Assembly (NCBI GenBank): GCA_000434395.1
Contig: FR878783.1
Location: 1-44,357, forward strand
Reading direction: 5' to 3'
Source of the DNA: Clostridium sp. CAG:568
GTDB lineage: Bacteria > Bacillota_I > Bacilli_A > RFN20 > CAG-288
Length of the DNA stretch: 44,357 bases
Below the pieces are notes generated by a model that saw only the letters and a program-made list of their open reading frames with translations, was not told the origin of the DNA and did no database searches. Within the stretch, counting starts at the first letter, position 1. Every line of letters begins with the position of its first letter. This document shows positions 9,064 to 17,518 of this stretch, piece by piece. Made by a program: the position numbers and the translations under genes.

Positions 9064-9802
9064 AAGAAAATTTATTATTCCTGCACTTCTATTTGCATCT
9101 TGCATCGTTTCTTGTAAAGCTATTCCAGAAGATATCGCTTCTTTTTTAAGCAACATAACTTACTATGATGCGGTGAACAAAGTTAAGACTATTACATATA
9201 CTAGTGAAATGAATGTTTATGATAACAATCAATTTAAAGGTGATGTAATCGGTCAAAAGATCAGTAAATTCACATACAAATACGAAGGTGTTACCAATTC
9301 AAACATTGATATTCTTTATTGTACATACGATGTGACCTATTCCGGAACACTTGTATCAGAGGGATTGACGCATCAAAATAAGATCATAGAATACTCAAAA
9401 GAAAAGGATACTTATCTGGTAGATGTAATAAAAACTAAGGATAATAAAGAAGAGAAGAAAGATGCTGAAGATAAAGGAAACGGCTATTATTCTAGTTTAG
9501 TATCCAAAATCTTTGGTGATTCTGATACATATATGAATGGTTTATATTATGGACAATTTTTGAAGACTCAATCTAGTAGGTTTTCCGACTTGATGACAGT
9601 ATCCGAAGATAAAGAATTTATAACTTACGATCCTCCCATGACTGGAGAATCAGAGGATAGAAGGAATCAATATTTAGATATAATTCTAAATGTTGATAAA
9701 ATCGGAATGCTCAGTTCATACATAGGAAAATACTACAACGATGAGACTCAACAGTATTCATATGAAACTATAGAAATAAATTACGAATACAAAGGAGCCT
9801 AA
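9056..9802 (+). CDS. Second small lipoprotein of unknown function
   Basis: A 248-residue protein overlapping the previous gene by eight bases, so the two are probably translationally coupled. It begins with a basic, hydrophobic signal and lipobox IVSC. The mature chain is rich in Tyr, Lys, Asp and Thr and looks like a beta-rich extracellular domain. A DUF-type lipoprotein domain is possible, but I do not recognise a family. It may work with its neighbour at the cell surface. Confidence 0.68.
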   Translation: MNKRKFIIPALLFASCIVSCKAIPEDIASFLSNITYYDAVNKVKTITYTSEMNVYDNNQFKGDVIGQKISKFTYKYEGVTNSNIDILYCTYDVTYSGTLVSEGLTHQNKIIEYSKEKDTYLVDVIKTKDNKEEKKDAEDKGNGYYSSLVSKIFGDSDTYMNGLYYGQFLKTQSSRFSDLMTVSEDKEFITYDPPMTGESEDRRNQYLDIILNVDKIGMLSSYIGKYYNDETQQYSYETIEINYEYKGA

Positions 9803-9804
9803 TG

Positions 9805-11340
9805 ATGAAAAACGGTAATTTATCGTTTTATGAAATTTATCCAACTTCCTTCTACGATTCAAACGGAGATGGAATTGGAGATATCAAGGGTATAATCAAG
9901 AAACTTGATTATGTAAAATCCTTGGGATTTAAAGGAATTTGGTTCAATCCATTCTTCTTGAGCAACTTCAAAGATGGTGGATATGATATCATCGACTTTA
10001 AAAAGATTGATCCGAAATTTGGTACAAATGCCGATGCTTATAGATTGATCAAAGAATGTCATAAAAGAGGTTTGCTGGTCATCTTTGATTTAGTAGCTGG
10101 TCATATGTCATGGGACTCCCCTTATTTCAAAGACTCTGCTAAATCCAAAATGAACAAAAACAGCTCGATGTTCATTTGGACTGACAGCGCTTGGACTTGG
10201 GATTCAGACTATGCCGTAGTAAGAGGTTTGTATGACAGAGATGGTGCCTTTATGGTGAATTTCTTCGTACACCAACCTGCTTTGAATTACGGATTCAATA
10301 AAATCACAAGACCTTGGCAACAAAAGACAACTGACGAAGGTCCTAAGAAAACAAGAGATTTCATAGTCGATGTCATGAAATTTTGGTGTTCTAAAGGAGT
10401 CGACGGCTATAGATGTGATATGGCTGATTCCTTAGTAAAAAACGATACAGACAATAAAGATGCAACCCAAGAATGTTGGAGATACATGTTTGGAGAAGTC
10501 AGAAAAGAATATCCAAATATGATTGCTGTATCCGAATGGTCTAACCCACACCAATCATTAAGCGGTGGATTCGATATGGACTTCGTTCTAGATCACCAAT
10601 CAAATTTCTCCTATGCTTTCTTTAGAAAAGGCTATGAGTATGAATCTGATGGAAAGATGCACGGCCAGCCATTATTCGAAAAGTTCGATCAAGAATTATA
10701 TGACACGGCCATTAAAGATTTAGTCTATAGAATCAAAGAACAAGAAGATAAACCCGGTCATTATCTTGCTCCGATTTCTGGCAATCATGACACTTTCAGA
10801 ATTGCAGATTCCTTAAAAGGTGATGATTTGAAACTCGCCTACTTATTCTTGTTTACAATGCCAGGTATTCCTTTCGTTTTCGCTGGTGATGAAGGAATGC
10901 AAACTACAAGACGTGGCTATCCATCAAAAGATGGTGGATTCCAAAGAACTGGGACAAGATTTGTAATGAATTGGGACAAATCCATGAAGAATCATGGATT
11001 TTCCAAAACTGATGGACCTCTGTATCTACCCTACAACAACAAGGACAAAGATATAGAAAGCCAGATAAAAGATGAGACAAGTTTGTTAAATCTAATCAAA
11101 GCATTGAATAAACTTAGAAATGCAAACGAAGATTTGACAAAGCATGATGGATTCGAATTGTTAGACAAGCCTTTATCCTATAGAAGAGGAAAAACTTTGA
11201 TTGCCATGAACCTCAAAGATGAGCCAATGGAGATCGATTTGAAACCTGGTTTACTCGAATTATCGATAGGAAGCATAGAAGTTAAAGAAAACAAGATTAT
11301 CCTCCCTAAACATGCTGCTATCGTATATAAAGAGAGATAA
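9805..11340 (+). CDS. Cytoplasmic GH13 alpha-glucosidase/alpha-amylase family enzyme
   Basis: A GH13 enzyme of about 511 residues without a signal peptide, so it should hydrolyse imported oligosaccharides in the cytoplasm. The loop DSNGDGIGDIKG sits near the N-terminus. Region II GYRCD gives nucleophile Asp205, region III VSEWS gives acid/base Glu244, and region IV GNHDT gives Asp329. Region I reads DLVAGH, with Gly where most GH13 enzymes have Asn. Two ATG codons are adjacent; the second (9805) is 7 bases from AAAGGAG (9791-9797) and is preferred, while the first (9802) overlaps the previous stop. Last gene of the operon. Confidence 0.87.
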   Translation: MKNGNLSFYEIYPTSFYDSNGDGIGDIKGIIKKLDYVKSLGFKGIWFNPFFLSNFKDGGYDIIDFKKIDPKFGTNADAYRLIKECHKRGLLVIFDLVAGHMSWDSPYFKDSAKSKMNKNSSMFIWTDSAWTWDSDYAVVRGLYDRDGAFMVNFFVHQPALNYGFNKITRPWQQKTTDEGPKKTRDFIVDVMKFWCSKGVDGYRCDMADSLVKNDTDNKDATQECWRYMFGEVRKEYPNMIAVSEWSNPHQSLSGGFDMDFVLDHQSNFSYAFFRKGYEYESDGKMHGQPLFEKFDQELYDTAIKDLVYRIKEQEDKPGHYLAPISGNHDTFRIADSLKGDDLKLAYLFLFTMPGIPFVFAGDEGMQTTRRGYPSKDGGFQRTGTRFVMNWDKSMKNHGFSKTDGPLYLPYNNKDKDIESQIKDETSLLNLIKALNKLRNANEDLTKHDGFELLDKPLSYRRGKTLIAMNLKDEPMEIDLKPGLLELSIGSIEVKENKIILPKHAAIVYKER

Positions 11341-11361
11341 ATTAGATAATCTGTAGAATAC

Positions 11362-11390
11362 GATATGAGTTGATAAGATATGATTTGATA
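11362..11390 (+). repeat. Two-copy 15-base tandem repeat
   Basis: GATATGAGTTGATA (11362-11375) is repeated with one mismatch as GATATGATTTGATA (11377-11390). It lies between the end of the glucan operon and the shared terminator. No function is evident. Confidence 0.4.
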
Positions 11391-11430
11391 CAATACGATT
11401 AGACTTAAATTCTAGTTAAAAACGCCATAT

Positions 11431-11462
11431 AAAAAGCCAAGGATTCTAGCCTTGGCTTTTTT
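11431..11462. terminator. Bidirectional terminator between convergent operons
   Basis: AAGCCAAGG (11434-11442) pairs with CCTTGGCTT (11450-11458) around a 7-base loop, flanked by an A run on the left and a T run on the right. It can end both the plus-strand glucan operon and the minus-strand SDR transcript. Confidence 0.88.
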
Positions 11463-11481
11463 GATATCTAATCTCAAATTA

Positions 11482-12258
11482 TTAAACTAAAGTTGCTCCA
11501 CCATCTACCAAGATGAATTCACCTGTGACATAAGAAGATGCGTCACTAGATAAATATATGACAGTTCCATTCAATTCACCCTTGGCACCCGGTCTTCCCA
11601 TAGGATTTATTTGACCGTAATAGCCTAAGAACTGAGGTGATTTAAACAAGGTGTTCTGTGTCATTTCCGTCTCGAATAATCCAGGTCCAATAGCATTTAC
11701 AGTAATGCCGTATTTTCCATAACTATCAGCCATTCCAATAGTCAAACCTAAGACGGCAGATTTAGATGCGTTGTAAGCATGTCTTATAAATCTATCATCC
11801 TTATCTCCGACCACGGCATTGACGCTAGCTACATTTACGACTTTTCCATATTTTTGTTCGATCATATGAGGAATCACGTACTTGCTAAAGAGAAAATCAG
11901 ATCTGACATTAGTATTGAAAGATTTGTCCCAATCTTCAACATTCAACGAATCGACTCCGCCTCTCACTGCAATTCCAGCATTATTCAGCAAAATATCGAT
12001 ATGGCCAAAAGCTTCTATTCCTTTTTGAACAGCATTTTTTATTTCATCTTCAACCGTAGCATCGCATTTAACCGCTAGACATTTTCTTCCCAAGGCTTCT
12101 ATCTGCTTCTTTACTTCCTCTAATTTTTCAATACGTCTAGCACAGATGATGACATCAGCACCATACTCAGCATATGCAACAGCTGCTGAAGCTCCAAGTC
12201 CGCTACTGGCACCATTGACCAAAGCTACTTTTCCAGTCAAATCAAACAAATTTTTCAT
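11482..12258 (-). CDS. SDR-family NAD(P)-dependent oxidoreductase
   Basis: A classical short-chain dehydrogenase of 258 residues. The N-terminal nucleotide-binding motif reads NGASSGLG, with Asn where TGxxxGxG normally has Thr. NNAG follows in the Rossmann core, then the catalytic Ser in VNVAS and YNASK as the Tyr/Lys pair. The C-terminus VDGGATLV is typical. Closest by eye are sugar-acid dehydrogenases of the gluconate 5-dehydrogenase/KduD type and 3-oxoacyl-ACP reductases; the substrate is unassigned. GGAGGG lies upstream of the ATG. The 83-base gap to the P-type ATPase gene has a TATAAT on the minus strand (12281-12286), so it may have its own promoter. Confidence 0.88.
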   Translation of the reverse strand: MKNLFDLTGKVALVNGASSGLGASAAVAYAEYGADVIICARRIEKLEEVKKQIEALGRKCLAVKCDATVEDEIKNAVQKGIEAFGHIDILLNNAGIAVRGGVDSLNVEDWDKSFNTNVRSDFLFSKYVIPHMIEQKYGKVVNVASVNAVVGDKDDRFIRHAYNASKSAVLGLTIGMADSYGKYGITVNAIGPGLFETEMTQNTLFKSPQFLGYYGQINPMGRPGAKGELNGTVIYLSSDASSYVTGEFILVDGGATLV

Positions 12259-12341
12259 AACTACCCTCCATTACCTTGAAATTATAAAGAAGATTTAAGG
12301 AAGTTGTTATTCAAAAATGATAAAGGGAATATAAACCTATA

Positions 12342-15050
12342 TCATTTTGATAAAAACTTGAATGAATTTTTTAAAGAATCATCATTTTTCAAATCAATCT
12401 TTGTAAATATTCTTTCGAGTTTAGTAGTCGTATGGAAGATAAATCTGTTAGATAGATTAGAAATAATAGATAGAATAGGATAAGAGAATATGAATAAGAA
12501 GAGCAACCAAATCCACGCTAGTGGAACTTCAACGGATAAATAGTAAAGGCATGAATTTTTTCCAAATAATAGGATTGTTTTCATTCTTACATCCTTAGGC
12601 ACACTATCTACTCCCAAGAAATAATTAGGAATCAATAACAAGAAGAATAAGACACAGAATACTACTACTCCAAATGCGAAGATTCTAAATTTATTCAAAG
12701 GCATTATTGTCTTCAAAAGAACCGCAAATGATGCTATGACACAGCTCAATATTGCTAATGGCTCTTCTAAAACAATTATATTTCTATAGAAATCCTGGCT
12801 AGAGATTTGACCGGATAGAACCAATGAATTATAAAGTGTTTGAAAGTCGTTGTAACTCAATTTACTACCAGAATCATATTTGATTTCTTCCATCAAAGTA
12901 GCACCATATCTAGTCTCGACAATAGCATATGGAATAATATTAGTGAATACTAAACTCTGTACAGTCACTACGACAACCAATAAAAATAAAGAAGAAGGAA
13001 TAGACTTAGATAAGACATTAGTGAAGAATTTCCCTTTTATCTCATCATTAGTATCTTCAAGTCCTAATAGGAATCCACCTAAACCTGTAATGAACCAAGT
13101 GACAAGATATAAACCTTCTATTGAGTAAGGAAGATGACCGAACAATGGCGAGAAACCAGATAATCCTAAAGCCAAGAAAGACTTCATTAAGAACAATGTC
13201 GAACTTCTCTCGATATCGTTGACACTCTTCCTACCTTCTTTGATGATCTCTGGCATATGGATGAAAGAACCATCCATGATAGTGACGTCAGCTACTTGCG
13301 ATACAGCAGGAGCAGCTCCTTCATGAGAAATAGCGACAGAACAGTCACTAGCCTTACAAGCCAATAAATCATTGAGGCCATCGATGACCATGGTGACTTT
13401 TTTCCCTTGCTTTTGAATAGCTTGAACCAGTAACTTCTTTTGCTCAGGTGTACACCTTCCAAATACGACTTTATCTTTTATCAAAGTGGGTAAATCTTCA
13501 TCTTTAACTCCGGTTAAATCTACATAATTTTCTGCACCGACAAATCCCAATCTCTTTGCGATATACGAAGCAGTCAAAGGATTATCACCAGTAAATATTT
13601 TTAATTCGACATTAGATTTAATCAAATGCTCAATAGCATCTTTAACATAAGGTCTAATCTCATCAGACAAGACTAAATAACAAAGCGGAATAACCTCATT
13701 AGTTTTGATATTCTTTTTGACGAATACCATGATTCTATAGCCTTGTTTAGCTTTACTATCCATTTCTTTTAAAAGGGATTTGAATGAATCATCGAGCAGG
13801 AAAGAAGGAGCTCCTAATGCAAATAAGAAATCAGGTTCCTCTTCGAATACACATCCAGAATATTTAATTTTAGAATTAAATGGAACGATTTCCTTGGCAT
13901 TGAGATTACTACCATCGTTCTTGAACTCCCTCCTCAATGCATTTATAGACTCTGAATTATCTGGAACCAAAGCTAATACACTCTTAAGTCTTTTAACAAT
14001 ATAAGAAGAATTGCTATATATATATTGAGTCGAATTTAAAACCATTTTTCCAGTGGTCAAAGTTCCTGTCTTGTCAAGACAAACAACTTTGGAATAAGCC
14101 AATCCTTCGACTGCTCTGAGCTCTCTGATCGCAGTGTTTTTCTTATATAAAGAAATAATAGATAATGCACATCTTGTCGAAGTCAGTAAGACCAATCCAG
14201 TCGGAATTGCACCGACTATAGTAGTTCCAATCTCAACAGCGATAGATTGAATCGAGCTATTAGTTATAGTTAATCCGTGAGAAATTATATTTTGATAAGC
14301 TGTATAGCCAGTCACACAGGCAAAAGGGATTATCAATAAAGATAGCATCAATACAATGACATGTACTCCTCTAACCATCTCTGATTTAGGCTTCTCTTGT
14401 TTTTGAATTTCTTTCTTCAACTTATTGGAATAAGTCTTTTTACCTACAGCGGTTACTTTGATCTTTGCTGTTCCTTCATTCACAATAGTTCCACCAAAGA
14501 CCATATCCCCTACAGTTTTCTTCTTTTCTATTTGTTCACCTGTCAACATGGATTCGTTCAAAGCCAAAAATCCATCCAATATAATTCCATCGACTGGAAT
14601 TTGTATTCCTCTTTCAACTAAGATCAAATCATTCTCGACGATGTCATCAGTCATTATTTCGACTATTTCTCCACATCTTAACACTTTGATTTTAGGTGTA
14701 TTTACAATTCTCAATTTATTCAACGTTCGTTTAGCTTTACACTCTTGATAAACTCCGATAATCAAATTGATGAATACTATGATCAAAAAAGCGTATTTGC
14801 TAATTCCAAATTCGCTATTACCAAAACCGACGCCTAAGATTAAAAAAGCAATGGCGACTCCGAACAGAATAATATTGAACCAATTGAATAAATTCTTTAT
14901 GACTATAACAAAATAAGAACTCCAAAAATCCCATATCGGTCTATTTGAAAGCTTATTCTTTATTTGAATTGATACTTCCTCATCAGAAAGACCATTCTTC
15001 AAAAGAAAGCTATCCTCAATGTTTATAGATTTTTGTGGGTTCTTATTCAT
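12342..15050 (-). CDS. Cation-translocating P-type ATPase (CtpE-like)
   Basis: A 902-residue P-type ATPase with about ten membrane segments and no N-terminal metal-binding domain. The phosphorylated Asp326 lies in DKTGTLTTG. The actuator loop reads LTGEQ (169-173) instead of TGES, TGDN is at 487-490, and the hinge is DGLND (557-561). The membrane motif usually written PEGL is PTGL here (283-286), so the ion-coordinating Glu of Ca-type pumps is missing. The segment LLTSTRCALSIISLYKKNTA and the following RAVEGLAYSKVVCLD resemble the Mycobacterium CtpE-type group, which has been linked to calcium. The transported ion is not predictable from these residues. It follows nrnA after six bases. Confidence 0.85.
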   Translation of the reverse strand: MNKNPQKSINIEDSFLLKNGLSDEEVSIQIKNKLSNRPIWDFWSSYFVIVIKNLFNWFNIILFGVAIAFLILGVGFGNSEFGISKYAFLIIVFINLIIGVYQECKAKRTLNKLRIVNTPKIKVLRCGEIVEIMTDDIVENDLILVERGIQIPVDGIILDGFLALNESMLTGEQIEKKKTVGDMVFGGTIVNEGTAKIKVTAVGKKTYSNKLKKEIQKQEKPKSEMVRGVHVIVLMLSLLIIPFACVTGYTAYQNIISHGLTITNSSIQSIAVEIGTTIVGAIPTGLVLLTSTRCALSIISLYKKNTAIRELRAVEGLAYSKVVCLDKTGTLTTGKMVLNSTQYIYSNSSYIVKRLKSVLALVPDNSESINALRREFKNDGSNLNAKEIVPFNSKIKYSGCVFEEEPDFLFALGAPSFLLDDSFKSLLKEMDSKAKQGYRIMVFVKKNIKTNEVIPLCYLVLSDEIRPYVKDAIEHLIKSNVELKIFTGDNPLTASYIAKRLGFVGAENYVDLTGVKDEDLPTLIKDKVVFGRCTPEQKKLLVQAIQKQGKKVTMVIDGLNDLLACKASDCSVAISHEGAAPAVSQVADVTIMDGSFIHMPEIIKEGRKSVNDIERSSTLFLMKSFLALGLSGFSPLFGHLPYSIEGLYLVTWFITGLGGFLLGLEDTNDEIKGKFFTNVLSKSIPSSLFLLVVVVTVQSLVFTNIIPYAIVETRYGATLMEEIKYDSGSKLSYNDFQTLYNSLVLSGQISSQDFYRNIIVLEEPLAILSCVIASFAVLLKTIMPLNKFRIFAFGVVVFCVLFFLLLIPNYFLGVDSVPKDVRMKTILLFGKNSCLYYLSVEVPLAWIWLLFLFIFSYPILSIISNLSNRFIFHTTTKLERIFTKIDLKNDDSLKNSFKFLSK

Positions 15051-15056
15051 CTTAGC

Positions 15057-16001
15057 CTACTTAATTTTTCTAGCTTGGTTACAAGCGGCAACTACTTCCT
15101 TAACCTTATCGAATGAATCTAAACGACAACCGCTGGCGCAAAGGTGTCCACCACCGCCGAATTTGACTGCTACTTGTTGGACATCATATGAACCATCACT
15201 TCTAAATTCGACTCTTATTTGACCATCGTTTTGCTCACAAAACGAAACCCAAATAGGATGATTGTCTAACTGAGAGATTAGATTAACCTTGCTGCCGGCA
15301 TCATTCTCAGTCATTCCTAATGGAAGATAATCTTCCTTATGAATTTCAACATAAGTCACCAATCCATCAAAGACAAAATGAGAATATACAAAAGATCTAA
15401 ATCTCAAGTCGACACTCTTTTGTTTATATAGATCCCTATAAATCGATTTGTAATCAGTTCCAGCTAGTATTAATTTTTCCGCTATTTCTAGAGTCTCTGG
15501 TTCCGAATCAAACTGAAATCTTCCAGTATCAGTAATGAGGCCGACAAATAAATAAGGAGCCGCTGAAGAAGGAATCTTTCCGTAGAAATCCAATAAGCAT
15601 TTAGATAAGACCCAAGTTGCGCTAGGTGCATCTTCTACTCTATAGACAGGAAAATCAACTTCTGAAGATTTAATATGATGATCGACACAAACAATCTTCT
15701 TGGCTTTTAAGAATCTTTGATCCTCAACTCTATATGAGTCAGAGACATCGACAACAACAGCCAATGAATTTTCAATAACTTCATCACCAATTTGATCAGC
15801 TTCTTCTATAAACGAAGGTAAGTAGCTTGGATGAGTTCCAACACCGTAGACTTTCTTGTCGGGGAATAACTCCATGATTGCATGTTTCATTCCCATGACA
15901 CTTCCGACACAATCACCATCTGGATTTTTATGGCCGAAAAAAACAATAGAATCAGCTTCTTCTATCGCTTTAAAAACAATTCTTTCTTCTTCAGTTATCA
16001 T
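15057..16001 (-). CDS. nrnA: DHH/DHHA1 phosphoesterase, NrnA-type nanoRNase/pAp phosphatase
   Basis: A 314-residue cytoplasmic enzyme. Motifs in order: HKNPDGD (His24, Asp28, Asp30), Asp85 in VVVDVSD, DHH (107-109), Asp158 in ITDTGRF, and the DHHA1 substrate motif GGGGHLCASG (282-291). This set is typical of NrnA, which degrades 2-5 nt RNA fragments and dephosphorylates 3'-phosphoadenosine 5'-phosphate. Length matches the family. GAAAGGA lies upstream of the ATG, a little far at about 11 bases. Its neighbours are the Ig/barnase-like lipoprotein gene 18 bases upstream and the P-type ATPase gene six bases downstream, so they probably share a transcript. Confidence 0.9.
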   Translation of the reverse strand: MITEEERIVFKAIEEADSIVFFGHKNPDGDCVGSVMGMKHAIMELFPDKKVYGVGTHPSYLPSFIEEADQIGDEVIENSLAVVVDVSDSYRVEDQRFLKAKKIVCVDHHIKSSEVDFPVYRVEDAPSATWVLSKCLLDFYGKIPSSAAPYLFVGLITDTGRFQFDSEPETLEIAEKLILAGTDYKSIYRDLYKQKSVDLRFRSFVYSHFVFDGLVTYVEIHKEDYLPLGMTENDAGSKVNLISQLDNHPIWVSFCEQNDGQIRVEFRSDGSYDVQQVAVKFGGGGHLCASGCRLDSFDKVKEVVAACNQARKIK

Positions 16002-16019
16002 TTTATATAGTCCTTTCTA

Positions 16020-17435
16020 TCAAAGTGGTCTCTTCACTGACTCAACATAAGGTGAGGGTGTTGAGCCACCAGCCGTCTCTAGGCCAAATTTTTCACCCCA
16101 GCCATTGAAATAATTCAAATATTCCTGGAAGTCACTATAGTGATTATAAGTATAGAATACAAAGTGAGTATTCACATCATTTTCGTACTGACTATTTTCA
16201 AAATAAGAATAACAAATTCTAGCAGCTCCTCTAATGATCTTTTTCCCATTGTTGTAGACTCCGACTGGATATCCGTTACCGGTATCAGTTCCGGTAGTTC
16301 CTATATCCATTTCATGATAGTCTATATTCACAATCTTACCATTATATTGTATCGATTGAGGCAGCTCCGGTTCATTAGGATATTTTGTGACATCATTAGA
16401 AAAGTAATTGTCATTTACTCTCAAGTATTTACCCCAACCATTGGAAGAAGGTTTAGTTTTTGTATTAGCCACTTGATTACTAGGAGTACTGCCAAAGGCA
16501 AAGACATAAGCAGCTACTTGCTCTAGTGTCACATACGCTCCACCTTTAAAAATCTTATCTACTTCATTTCCTAAAGAATCCACGATCGTGTAAGCATTAT
16601 TGTTTTCTGAATAGTATGAGTTTGAATTTCTAATAAATTTACCATCATAAGTCGGTCTATTAGAATCGACTGTAGGAGTAGGGTTTTGTTCAGCCAATGA
16701 ACCAGACATGAAGTAATGCTGTGTTCTATATTTAGCATCAGAATAAGAAATTGCTTCCTTATAATTTGAATAGAAAACATTAGAACTTATATTTTCATAA
16801 GGATCGTTATCAGTTACGGTAAATAATAATTCTTTAGATGATTTATCACCAACCATAGCTTTGACTCCAAATGTTCCTGGATTAAGTCCTAATACAACAT
16901 CGTTATCAACTTTTCCATAATCTTCACCACTTGAAATGTAATACTCGGCATTTGAGTAGTTGCACACCAAGTTCACACTATCTCCTATATCGAGAGTTGT
17001 ATCCTCAACAGATATAACTATTGAACCATCCTCTGGTTTCTCATCAGGAATATCATCTTTTTTTTCGATGACCTCAATATTGATGTAGTCTGCAAGATTC
17101 AAAGAAGGAACGCTGGCAAATATAATAGCTTCACCAATCATTAATCCTTGTACTTCACCATTTTGATCTACGGATACGATATCAGGAGAATAAGATTCCC
17201 ATGTTATCTCCAACACTTTGTCTTGATCACCACCAATCAAAGTATAAGACAATCTCATTTTCTCACCTATTGTCAGTTTAATACTATCTTCGGTGATATT
17301 AAAAGAAGGGTTTACTATGGCAGAAGAAGTCCTATCAGATTTACTTGTTCCTTTAATGTCCAAATCACAACTAGCCAAAGATAAACTAATACAAGACAAC
17401 AAAAACAATTTAATAAATTTCCTGTTCATAATCAT
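16020..17435 (-). CDS. Lipoprotein with Ig-like (BIG2) domains and barnase-like ribonuclease domain
   Basis: A 471-residue lipoprotein (lipobox LASC, Cys23). Residues about 50-122 read as a bacterial Ig-like group 2 domain, with a second Ig-like stretch at about 138-207. The C-terminal part (about 300-440) can be matched to barnase-type guanyl-specific ribonucleases. EQVAAYV and FSND resemble barnase VADYL and the segment before its catalytic core. HEMDI supplies Glu375 (barnase Glu73), IRGAAR supplies Arg402 and Arg406 with the same three-residue gap as Arg83 and Arg87, and NHYSDF supplies His432 (His102). I infer an extracellular, membrane-anchored RNase. No barstar-like gene is nearby. Start could be 17435 or the ATG at 17429; neither has a good ribosome binding site. 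Confidence 0.72.
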   Translation of the reverse strand: MIMNRKFIKLFLLSCISLSLASCDLDIKGTSKSDRTSSAIVNPSFNITEDSIKLTIGEKMRLSYTLIGGDQDKVLEITWESYSPDIVSVDQNGEVQGLMIGEAIIFASVPSLNLADYINIEVIEKKDDIPDEKPEDGSIVISVEDTTLDIGDSVNLVCNYSNAEYYISSGEDYGKVDNDVVLGLNPGTFGVKAMVGDKSSKELLFTVTDNDPYENISSNVFYSNYKEAISYSDAKYRTQHYFMSGSLAEQNPTPTVDSNRPTYDGKFIRNSNSYYSENNNAYTIVDSLGNEVDKIFKGGAYVTLEQVAAYVFAFGSTPSNQVANTKTKPSSNGWGKYLRVNDNYFSNDVTKYPNEPELPQSIQYNGKIVNIDYHEMDIGTTGTDTGNGYPVGVYNNGKKIIRGAARICYSYFENSQYENDVNTHFVFYTYNHYSDFQEYLNYFNGWGEKFGLETAGGSTPSPYVESVKRPL

Positions 17436-17455
17436 TTTAAAAGCCGAATTATTTT

Positions 17456-17483
17456 ATCATATTGTTCACAAATCAAAGTTCAA
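17456..17483 (-). promoter_or_regulatory. Promoter of the Ig/barnase-like lipoprotein gene
   Basis: Read on the minus strand, TTGAAC (17483-17478) and TATGAT (17461-17456) are separated by 16 bases. The predicted start lies only 10-20 bases before the start codon, giving a very short leader that fits the lack of a clear ribosome binding site. Confidence 0.5.
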
Positions 17484-17518
17484 CTTCCTTATAGGAAGAT
17501 ATAAACCATTTATACAAA

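Noticed and set aside
11341..11410. CRISPR or longer tandem array
   Set aside because: Only two degenerate copies of a 15-base unit are present, without spacers or cas genes.
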